DNA of 8,585 nt from Myxococcales bacterium (lineage in GTDB: Bacteria > Myxococcota_A > Polyangia > Polyangiales > Houyiibacteriaceae). The first letter of the stretch is position 1. The number at the start of each line of letters is the position of its first letter. The notes under the pieces are model-generated. The model saw nothing but the letters and a program-made list of their open reading frames with translations. It was not told the DNA's origin and did not search any database. Below are positions 1 through 6,848 of the stretch, piece by piece. The DNA lies in the NCBI GenBank assembly GCA_030622585.1, contig JAUXFZ010000077.1, positions 1 through 8,585 of the forward strand. Direction: 5' to 3'. The translations under genes and the position numbers were made by a program.

Positions 1-17
1 ATACGGTCTCGTCGAAG

Positions 18-1469
18 CTAATTTTGCGGTTGGAAAACAAAGGGATAGCGGAAGGTGACGCTGCCTCCGTCCGGCCCCGGGTTGAAGCGGAAGCGGCTGA
101 TCGCCCTCGTCACACAGTCGGCGACGGCCGCGCTACCGGTCGTATTCTCACTCGCCCTAGCGTCGGTCACATTGCCTCGTTCCTGGATGGTGAAAGTGAC
201 GGTCACCTTCCCGGCCAGGCTCGGATTCTTGCGAAGCTCGGACTCGTAGCAGCGGGTGATCGACTTCAAACGCTGTTTGATCTGTCGCTGCACGAGGGCC
301 GAGTCGAACTCACCGCTGCCACCGACATCACCTCCGCGGTTGAGGCCGACATTGCCTCGGACGTCACGCTCTTTGACAGTCTGCCCTTCTTTGGCAGCCT
401 GGCCGGCGCCCTTGCCCTTCTTGAGCGAGCCGAGGCCCGCCTTTTGTCCGCTGCCTCCTCCGCTCCGCGTGCGTAGCGTCCCAGCTTTGCTCTTGGTTGC
501 TACGCCGACACCGGAAGCCTGCGCCAAGACATCGGCCGCGTTGCCCGTGACGGCGCCTCCGGCGAGCACATCACCGAGCGCGCCGCCTTCTGCGCCGAGG
601 GCACCGAGTAGCATGGCTTCGGCCTGCGCGGTGGCCTCCTGGACGATGCGGGCGCGGCCTGCGGCTGCTTCGGCGGGCTCGGCCCCGCCCGCGGGTTCTT
701 TCTCTTTGGCCTGGGCGGGTCGTTTGTCTGGAGCCTTGGTCTCGGTTTTTTCCTCTTCCCCCTCGCCGGCTTCGATCTCTTCTTCGACCGCAGGCGGTTC
801 GATCGGCGCTTCGAAGATCAAGCGTGCCAGCCTCTCAGGCACCTCTTGAGCTCCGGTGTCGATCTCCCAGTCGGAGTTCTCCATGTAGATGATGAATCCG
901 AAGAAGACCATGTACGAGAAGATCACCCAGGTGGTGAACGTCCAGTCGATGTTCTTGACGAATCCTCGCTGTACGGCTGCTGGCAGCTGCGGCTTCGGCG
1001 TGATCGGTGGGGCCGACACGAACTCGAAGAAGACAGTGAAATCCCCCATGCGGATGTTGCCGCGCGACGCATCCGCCAGCTTGATCTGATAGTGGGTTCC
1101 AGCGTTTCGGGCCGCGCCGGTTTCGCGCAAGTGCTCCAGTTTTTGCACCCCGCCGGGCAATGCGACCTTCCCGGTCATCTCCGCGGTGAAATTTAGGATG
1201 TAGTCGTCCCCCACGAGTTGGAAGAGCTCGAAACGCGACTCGAGCTTGGCCGGCAGGGTCCCCGACTTGATGATGAGGTGGTTCTTGGCGGCGGTGCCGA
1301 TGGAAACCGTTTCACGCCGCCGGACGATGCGCTCCTCGACGATTTTCTTGTCCCGAAAGAGGCCGATGCGCAGGACCTTGGGGCCCGAGTGCTTTATCGG
1401 GACCGCCTGCATTTCCATCGTCATGGCGCCAGGACGCGGTCTCTGGCTAGGAGTCTGCGGTTGCGCCAC
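18..1469 (-). CDS. gltG: GltG/PglI-like inner-membrane protein with FHA-like and TonB-like domains
   Basis: A 483-residue protein with a modular layout. Residues about 31-152 form a cytoplasmic FHA-like domain: VSIGTAAKNHLII (55-67), LNFTAEMTGKV (92-102), and the closing RGNIRMGDFTVFFEFV (136-151). Residues 176-196 (WTFTTW...FIIYM) are the only membrane segment. Then come PERLARLIFE (211-220), an acidic Glu-rich stretch (225-245), an Ala/Gly-rich stretch (260-322), and a Gly/Lys/Arg-rich linker (325-385). Residues 388-480 form an AgmX/PglI C-terminal (TonB-like) domain with its signature Cys407-Tyr-Glu, G-K-V-T-V (420-424), Cys452, and the end motif Y-P-F-V-F. In M. xanthus, GltG is an inner-membrane protein thought to carry the periplasm-spanning link of the motor complex; NfsG is the paralogue. 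The start is taken as the GTG at 1469 because it overlaps the upstream TAG (TAGTG); its ribosome site is weak, and the ATGs at 1424, 1418 or 1412 remain possible without loss of the domain. The AgmX/PglI family call is firm; GltG rather than NfsG is less so. Confidence 0.82.
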   Translation of the reverse strand: MAQPQTPSQRPRPGAMTMEMQAVPIKHSGPKVLRIGLFRDKKIVEERIVRRRETVSIGTAAKNHLIIKSGTLPAKLESRFELFQLVGDDYILNFTAEMTGKVALPGGVQKLEHLRETGAARNAGTHYQIKLADASRGNIRMGDFTVFFEFVSAPPITPKPQLPAAVQRGFVKNIDWTFTTWVIFSYMVFFGFIIYMENSDWEIDTGAQEVPERLARLIFEAPIEPPAVEEEIEAGEGEEEKTETKAPDKRPAQAKEKEPAGGAEPAEAAAGRARIVQEATAQAEAMLLGALGAEGGALGDVLAGGAVTGNAADVLAQASGVGVATKSKAGTLRTRSGGGSGQKAGLGSLKKGKGAGQAAKEGQTVKERDVRGNVGLNRGGDVGGSGEFDSALVQRQIKQRLKSITRCYESELRKNPSLAGKVTVTFTIQERGNVTDARASENTTGSAAVADCVTRAISRFRFNPGPDGGSVTFRYPFVFQPQN

Positions 1470-1723
1470 TAGAAGGGTTCTTTCTGAACGCTACGAATAA
1501 TTTCGCGGAGGAAGCTCGTACGAAGCTCGAGCACCTCATAGCCCAAATTGGATCGGTTGAGGATGTAAAACGCGTTGGGTTTCTGGACGCGACCTTCGAT
1601 GACGATTTCTTCGAGCTGGATGACCCGTGGTTGGCGTCTCTTGGCGTCTTGCGCAAGCGTTGCGGTCGTCGCTACGGCGACGAGAAGCAGCGCGAGCCAT
1701 ACGATCGAAGCCGAGCGTTTCAT
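1469..1723 (-). CDS. gltF: Small exported protein at the gltF position
   Basis: An 84-residue protein with an N-terminal Sec signal or anchor (MKRSASIVWLALLLVAVATT), with possible cleavage after T-L-A at residue 24 leaving about 60 residues. If uncut, the hydrophobic stretch would hold it in the inner membrane. The mature part has a run of beta-type residues, VIQLEEIVIEGRVQKP (34-49), then Y-I-L-N-R-S (53-58) and an amphipathic C-terminal helix (about 63-80). I do not recognise a named domain. The gltF label comes only from its place between the E- and G-like genes, as in the M. xanthus gliding cluster; I am unsure whether nfsF is homologous. The ATG at 1723 is backed by a strong AGGGAGG site six bases upstream and by the ATGA overlap with gltE. 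Its stop overlaps the GTG of the next gene by one base. Coupled genes on both sides make it very likely real despite its size. The LEEIVIEGR stretch resembles the start of TonB-dependent receptor plugs (see findings). Confidence 0.7.
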   Translation of the reverse strand: MKRSASIVWLALLLVAVATTATLAQDAKRRQPRVIQLEEIVIEGRVQKPNAFYILNRSNLGYEVLELRTSFLREIIRSVQKEPF

Positions 1724-3015
1724 GACGTGCCTCCCTGTTCGCGCTCGATCCGACGCCGCGCGCGTTTGATCATTCGATCTAGGTCCCGAAGATACTCTTC
1801 CGACTGGTCGTCCTTGGCTAGGCGCGGCCCCATCTCGCCGCGGTAGCTCTTGAACTCGTTGACCGCCTTCTCATATGCGGTCAGCTCGTCGAGACCGGGG
1901 AAGTCGCCCGCAGCAGTGAGGAACAGCAAACCCAAGCCGTAGTGTGCTTCGGGCAGATTTGGTTGCAGGCCGAGGGCTCGTCGGTAGGCACGCTGGGCGT
2001 CGGTCCATCGGCGGGTGGCCCGGTAGGCGTCGCCGAGATCGACGTGAACTTCGGGAAGTGTGGGAACGAGGCGCTCTGCGGCCTGGAAGTGGGACAGGGC
2101 GGCGGGATAGTTGCCGCCGGCCAGGAGTTGAATCCCGAGCGCCATGCGGGCCTCTGCGTAGTTGGGGCGCAGCTGAATGGCTCGCTCGTAGGCCGCCATG
2201 GCCTCCCGGAGCTGCCCGGGCTCGGCCGCGAGCCTCTCGCCCTGCATGAAGTGGAGTTCGGCCACGTTGCGGTCCACCTCCATCGCTTGCGCGAGGATCG
2301 AGTCTGCGAGCTCATCCCGTCCCTGCGCTCGGCTAGCTTTCACCAGTGCGATCAGCGCGGGCACGAAGCGTTCGTCACATTTGAGCGCGCGCCTCGCGGC
2401 CATCCAAGCCTCGTCGATCCGCGCCGCGTCGACCAACACCTCGGCGTAGAGCGCCTGCATTTCGAGGTTGGCGCGGTACTCGTTGGCGAGCGGCTCGACC
2501 GTCGCCACGGCGGCCCGCACTTGGTTTCGCCGGACCTGAATTGTCGAGATGCCGCGCGCGGCCGGCTCGTAGTCGGGAAGCACTCGCAACGCGCGGCGGT
2601 AGTAGTTCATCGCACCCTCCTCGTCGCCGCCTCTATCGGCCAGAACGCCGAGGTTGTACAGCGCGGGGTACGTGCTGGCGTCTTTCTTGAGGGCTGCTTG
2701 GAAGCTGGTTTCAGCGGCGGTGATGTCGTTGGTCGAGGCGTAGCGCACCCCGTCGTCGAAGGCCCTACTCGCTTTGGGAGACATGGCGGGGCGAGCCTCG
2801 CGGCGGCACTGCTCGGCGCGTGTCGCGCCCCAGGCCCCCTCCGCCTCTGACGACGTTGGCGTTTCCAACGACGTGCCTCCGGACTCAGGGGCTTCCGCCT
2901 CGCCGCCCGAGGAGGACTCTGGCCCGGTCGGTCCGGAAGCGGACCGGCCGGCGCAACCGTACGTAGCGAAGATCATCGCTCCAATCCACACCAGCGTTGG
3001 GACCCCCAGGCGCAT
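1720..3015 (-). CDS. gltE: GltE/AglT-like TPR repeat lipoprotein
   Basis: A 431-residue TPR lipoprotein. The ATG at 3015 is chosen because it opens a signal peptide (MRLGVPTLVWIGAMIFATYG) ending at Cys21, it follows a GGGGAG site, and it overlaps the upstream stop as TGATG; a longer frame from 3153 would add 46 Arg-rich residues and bury the signal. The lipobox is T-Y-G-C, which is off consensus at -3 and -2. Residue +2 is Ala, which by the E. coli Lol rule favours the outer membrane. Residues 23-62 are a Ser/Gly/Glu-rich tether. From residue 82 to about 390 there are some eight to nine TPR units, several textbook (116-149 with NLG...YYRRAL, 253-287, 288-321, 322-355). The C-terminus (about 400-427) is a charged, very basic helix. 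In M. xanthus, AglT/GltE is a TPR lipoprotein of the gliding complex needed with AgmU; NfsE is the sporulation paralogue. Order and architecture both fit well. Confidence 0.8.
   Translation of the reverse strand: MRLGVPTLVWIGAMIFATYGCAGRSASGPTGPESSSGGEAEAPESGGTSLETPTSSEAEGAWGATRAEQCRREARPAMSPKASRAFDDGVRYASTNDITAAETSFQAALKKDASTYPALYNLGVLADRGGDEEGAMNYYRRALRVLPDYEPAARGISTIQVRRNQVRAAVATVEPLANEYRANLEMQALYAEVLVDAARIDEAWMAARRALKCDERFVPALIALVKASRAQGRDELADSILAQAMEVDRNVAELHFMQGERLAAEPGQLREAMAAYERAIQLRPNYAEARMALGIQLLAGGNYPAALSHFQAAERLVPTLPEVHVDLGDAYRATRRWTDAQRAYRRALGLQPNLPEAHYGLGLLFLTAAGDFPGLDELTAYEKAVNEFKSYRGEMGPRLAKDDQSEEYLRDLDRMIKRARRRIEREQGGTS
1730..1736 (-). promoter_or_regulatory. Strong ribosome binding site for the small gltF-position gene
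   Basis: AGGGAGG on the minus strand, six bases before the ATG at 1723, inside the last codons of the gltE-like gene. It is the best Shine-Dalgarno match in the window and the main non-protein evidence that the 84-residue gene is translated. Confidence 0.78.
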
Positions 3016-6000
3016 CACTCGTTCTCCCCGGTGATAGCAGGCGGGGCGATCCCTGGTCGAATCTCTAGCGGCCTGCCTCGCGGTGAACGGGCGAACTCGC
3101 CGGGCACGTATCCTTGGAAGGTGGCGTCGCGGGTCTGTGCCTCCGCGATGCATTCCGCGATGCGCTCGTCGCCGTAGGCTTGCAGCCGGTCGATCGCGAT
3201 ACGGGTGTGCTGGTCATCGAAGCTGCCGGCGCGCCCGGCACGGGCCGCCAACGCGTAGCGTGCGACGGCAAAGCACTCGATGGGACGCACCTTGCTGTCG
3301 AGTACCTGGCGCACCTTGTCCTCGAAGTCGAGTTGGTAGTCCTCGCGCTCGTCTCGGCCGGCCTGTCGGAGCACCTTTTTCAGATCCAACGGCATCACGA
3401 CCGGGGTGTTCAGAATCGCACGAGCCAGGATTTCGTAGGCCCGTCCCTGGCGAACGTACGCTGCGATGGTCCAGCGCGGACGGCGATAGGGGAACACCGG
3501 TTCGTAGCCGTCGGCGATCGACTTAGCTTGACTGCCGCCGCCGCCGATCTGTTTCGTGATGGCCTTGATGTAGGCCTCGATCGTCCTCGGCTTGCCCGGC
3601 TTGATCTCGAACCTCTCGAAGGTGGCGAGCTTGCCGTCCACCAGAATGAAACGAGCTTCGGCGGCGTACCCGGCGGCGATCGACCCTGCGGGCTGGCCCG
3701 TCCGTTCGTACGCCGACGTCACGTCCTTGAGCGCCGCGCGGTAGTCACGAATTCGTCCCCGTGCCCTCCATGACTGCGCGATCGACCAGTAGGCTCGCAC
3801 GACCAACTCTCCGGCTTCGCCATCGTCGCCGTAGACCTTGATGAACGCGCGCATGCCGGTGATCGCCTGCGGGTACCGGTCCTGCTTGTAGGCCATCTCG
3901 GCGATTCGGTAGAGCGCGTTTCGCTTCGTTTCGGAGTCGCTGACGCTATTGTAGACGCGCCGGTAGTATTGTGTCGCTGCGGGGTACCGTTGGAGTTGCT
4001 CGAGCAGGATCGCCGAGTTCACGAGCCCGTCAGCGCGCTTGCTTTGGACCCCTGGGTCTGCCGATTTAGCGAAGCGCGTCGAGTCGGCGAGGACTCGATA
4101 ATTCTCCACAGCGCGGTCGAAGTCGAAGTTGCGGCTTGCGGTGTACGCGAGCTTGAAGTGTGCGTTCGCCAAGATGGCATCGAGGCTCTGCTGCTCCTCT
4201 GCGTCCTCCGCTTGGCGCGGCCCGACTTCGTCGATGATGCGCTGGTAAAGCTGGCCTGCCGACTCGAAGCGGTTGGTCGCTTCGAGCGCGAGCGCGGCAT
4301 ACTCGAGCGCGACCGGGGCCTGTCTGTCGCCGGGGTTGCGATTGACCGCGGCTAGCAACATCGTGGCGGACTGCTCGTAGAGAAGTCGCCGCTCGGTCCC
4401 GGTGGCTTGCCCGGCGCGCTTGTAGACGTCGAGCGCGTCCTGGTAGACAAGGGCGTTGAGGTCTGCGCCGGCACGGCAAATTGGCTTGTCACGGTTGCCT
4501 GCCTTGCTGCAATCGATCTTGTCGGCCCGCGCCGAGAACGTGCAGCCCCGCTCCTGGATATCGGTTGCCAGGCGCCGAATCTCCTCGGAGTCGTCCGTCG
4601 CCATGGCCATCGCGCGAAGATTCTCCCAGGCGATCTGGCCTGTCGCATCGGCTTCGGGACCTGAGCAGCGCTCTTCGTAGATCCGTGTGAATCGGGAGCC
4701 CGCCTGCGGCCAGAAGCCGTACCAGTACAGCAGCAACGCGTTGTTGTAGTCGTAGGCCGCGCGCACGCCCTCCGTGTCTCGGTTGGTTCGCACGCGCGTG
4801 AGGTAGATCTCCCGGGCGCGGGCGAGTCGCTGCACCGTTTGGGGCATCGCGACCGGATGGACCGACAGGGGCGCACCCGTCGGGGCCGGGGGCTCGCTGC
4901 GGATGAGCAAACGTCCCTCCTCGACATCGCGGTCGGCAATGCGCTTCACAGACTCGACCACTCGCCGCGCGGACTCGGCGAGGTAGGTGTCATCCACGTT
5001 CGAATCACGGACTTCGGCGTACTCCGTTGCGGCCTGTTCGTAGTTTTTCGACCAATACAGCGCATCCGCGAGGTTGTAGTGCAGCTCGTAGCCCTGGGGG
5101 TTGTTCGGGTAGCGCTCGAGGTATCCGCGGTATGCGGTGGCCGCCAGTTGGTACTCGACCCTGGAGTCACGACAAAGTCTGACGTTGCGATCCTGCACGC
5201 ACTGCTGACGCAATCGCTGTGCCCGCTGGTGGTGATGGATCGCGGTGACGATGAGCGCGTTCTCCGCCAGTTGCTCGGCGTTTCGCTGCTCCGCTGGACG
5301 GTCCATGTTGGCGTTCCACCACTGACTACCTTGCACGTATTGGGTGAGCTCCGAGCGTGCGAGGATCGCGCTCTCGAACTCGTTGTGCATTTGGTGGGCG
5401 ACCGCGATGTCGTTGAGCACCGCGGGGGTGCGGTGGTGGTTCGGCCACTTCATGATCGCCAGTCGCCAGGCAGCGATGGCCTCGACGTATTTCGCCTCGT
5501 CGAAGTAGACCTGTCCAAGCTGGAAGTACACATCGGGCGTCCAGGGCCGTCGCTGCGGGATCAGCGCGGCATCCTGGATGCGCTCGATGCCGGTCGGCTG
5601 ACCCTCGAGCGGGTCGGAAACCTGATTCTCGTTCCAGTCGTCGTATGCGAAAGCGATGCCGAGGTACTCGATCGCTTCGGGTCGGAGCTCCGAGCCGGCC
5701 CGGCCCGTCTTGCTCCGCGTGTCGTCCGACCACTGGACCAATCTGCCGAAATGCCGGATTGCCTCGGGGTAGCGGCTCGCACGGTAGTACGCCCACGCGA
5801 CTTTGTAGAGGGCGAGATTGTAGTTGCGGTCGTCGGCATTTTGGAGGATTCGACCATACGCCGCGATCGACAGTTCGAGCGCGTTCCTGCCGCCGAAATC
5901 ATCAAAGTGGTATTCGCCGACCCGGAACCAGGTCTCGCTGACGAAGCGCTCCTGCGGCGTGATCGGCTGACAGCTCTTGTACGGGTCGACGAAGGAGCCG

Positions 6001-6848
6001 CCGACCGGTGCGCCGAGGGGCCGACCGTCCAGTGTTAGGGCTGGGTACTTGGCCTGTGCGGCCAGCGACGCGTTTGGTGGAGGCGGTCGCCAGTCCGGGT
6101 CGTAGTCGTACTTGTTCGAGCATACGAGGGCGAGCCACGCCGCGACGGCTTCCTCGGGGCGCCCCATCTCGTTCAGGGTGTAACCGATCAGATAATACAC
6201 TCCGTCAGAGCGTTCGTAGGCCGGGAACCTGCGCGCCAGGGTCTTGTAGAGGACGACCGTCGGCGTGAAGTCGGGCGAGGTCGGCAGGTTGTCTTCGGCG
6301 GTGAGGTCGCCGGCCTCGCGAGCGACCTGCGCGTCGTCGTACAGCTTCTGGAAGTCGAGGGCACTTCGCTCGAAATAAAGCTCGCCCAGGCGAAACATCG
6401 CGTCCGGGGTGTACTTCGCGTGCTGCGGGTAGCGGCGGATGAACTCCTCGAAGACGCGAATCGCGGTTTCGCGGGCCTCGCCGAATGCTCGCTCCTCTGT
6501 TTCGAGCTGCTCGCCATACCAGCGGTCGCGCTCGCGGCGCTGCTGGAGGTACTCGCGTCGCACCAGTGACGTGACCGTCGAGCGGAAGGCTTCGCCGCTG
6601 TCGATGAAGCGATCGACCTCCTCTTCCAGTTGCCTCAGCGCTTCGAGTTGTTCCGCGGAAGGAGGCGGCCTTTGGTCGACGATGCGTTGGTCGGTGTTCT
6701 GAAGAAACGGCGGCAACGTGACGTCGGTTGCGCCGTCCCAGGGCGCGGCCTGGTCTTCCACCTGCGCGCTTGCGGGAACGGCGGGGCTCCATGCCGCGAC
6801 CCACATCGCAAGCAACGATAGCGACAGGGCCTTGCGACGTCGGCTCAT
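3015..6848 (-). CDS. gltD: GltD/AgmU-like large periplasmic TPR protein
   Basis: A 1277-residue protein, close to the roughly 1200 residues of M. xanthus AgmU/GltD. It starts with a Sec signal peptide (basic MSRRRK, hydrophobic core, likely cleavage after ASA at residue 28), so the mature chain should be periplasmic. Residues about 65-130 are charged helix, then TPR-like pairs recur along almost the whole length (for example 148-170, 215-240, 346-372, 438-465, 585-612, 890-920, 940-966, 976-1003). Ten cysteines (243, 293, 550, 559, 728, 769, 780, 791, 1192, 1233) suggest disulfides. No enzyme motif is visible. In M. xanthus, GltD is a periplasmic part of the gliding complex and NfsD is its sporulation paralogue; a scaffold role here is inferred. 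The ATG at 6848 is supported by a GAGGG ribosome binding site and the ATGA overlap with the upstream gene. The stop overlaps the lipoprotein gene start by one base. No frameshift is seen. Confidence 0.78.
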   Translation of the reverse strand: MSRRRKALSLSLLAMWVAAWSPAVPASAQVEDQAAPWDGATDVTLPPFLQNTDQRIVDQRPPPSAEQLEALRQLEEEVDRFIDSGEAFRSTVTSLVRREYLQQRRERDRWYGEQLETEERAFGEARETAIRVFEEFIRRYPQHAKYTPDAMFRLGELYFERSALDFQKLYDDAQVAREAGDLTAEDNLPTSPDFTPTVVLYKTLARRFPAYERSDGVYYLIGYTLNEMGRPEEAVAAWLALVCSNKYDYDPDWRPPPPNASLAAQAKYPALTLDGRPLGAPVGGSFVDPYKSCQPITPQERFVSETWFRVGEYHFDDFGGRNALELSIAAYGRILQNADDRNYNLALYKVAWAYYRASRYPEAIRHFGRLVQWSDDTRSKTGRAGSELRPEAIEYLGIAFAYDDWNENQVSDPLEGQPTGIERIQDAALIPQRRPWTPDVYFQLGQVYFDEAKYVEAIAAWRLAIMKWPNHHRTPAVLNDIAVAHQMHNEFESAILARSELTQYVQGSQWWNANMDRPAEQRNAEQLAENALIVTAIHHHQRAQRLRQQCVQDRNVRLCRDSRVEYQLAATAYRGYLERYPNNPQGYELHYNLADALYWSKNYEQAATEYAEVRDSNVDDTYLAESARRVVESVKRIADRDVEEGRLLIRSEPPAPTGAPLSVHPVAMPQTVQRLARAREIYLTRVRTNRDTEGVRAAYDYNNALLLYWYGFWPQAGSRFTRIYEERCSGPEADATGQIAWENLRAMAMATDDSEEIRRLATDIQERGCTFSARADKIDCSKAGNRDKPICRAGADLNALVYQDALDVYKRAGQATGTERRLLYEQSATMLLAAVNRNPGDRQAPVALEYAALALEATNRFESAGQLYQRIIDEVGPRQAEDAEEQQSLDAILANAHFKLAYTASRNFDFDRAVENYRVLADSTRFAKSADPGVQSKRADGLVNSAILLEQLQRYPAATQYYRRVYNSVSDSETKRNALYRIAEMAYKQDRYPQAITGMRAFIKVYGDDGEAGELVVRAYWSIAQSWRARGRIRDYRAALKDVTSAYERTGQPAGSIAAGYAAEARFILVDGKLATFERFEIKPGKPRTIEAYIKAITKQIGGGGSQAKSIADGYEPVFPYRRPRWTIAAYVRQGRAYEILARAILNTPVVMPLDLKKVLRQAGRDEREDYQLDFEDKVRQVLDSKVRPIECFAVARYALAARAGRAGSFDDQHTRIAIDRLQAYGDERIAECIAEAQTRDATFQGYVPGEFARSPRGRPLEIRPGIAPPAITGENE
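3024..3029 (-). promoter_or_regulatory. Ribosome binding site deciding the gltE-like start
   Basis: GGGGAG on the minus strand, eight bases before the ATG at 3015 and inside the end of the gltD-like gene. It favours the start that gives a clean lipoprotein signal over the longer open frame beginning at 3153. Confidence 0.7.

Noticed and set aside
1..17. Possible terminator or start of the next gene after the GltG-like stop
   Set aside because: Seventeen bases are too few to judge; no hairpin or ribosome site can be shown.
256..849. Open frame of 197 codons on the plus strand, Ser/Pro/Ala-rich
   Set aside because: It mirrors the low-complexity Gly/Ala/Lys linker of the GltG-like gene; the composition is explained by that linker.
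1942..2850. Open frame of 302 codons on the plus strand
   Set aside because: Antisense to the TPR lipoprotein gene, no domain or signal peptide, and the opposite strand carries clear TPR repeats.
3016..3153. N-terminal extension of the lipoprotein gene by 46 codons
   Set aside because: The extension is Arg-rich, overlaps the end of the GltD-like gene and would bury the lipoprotein signal; the ATG at 3015 has a ribosome site and a TGATG overlap.
4839..6038. Open frame of 399 codons on the plus strand
   Set aside because: It lies wholly antisense to the GltD-like gene, has no recognisable domain, and its composition (many Arg, Val, Asp, Leu in the mirror of TPR codons) is typical of a shadow frame in high-GC DNA.
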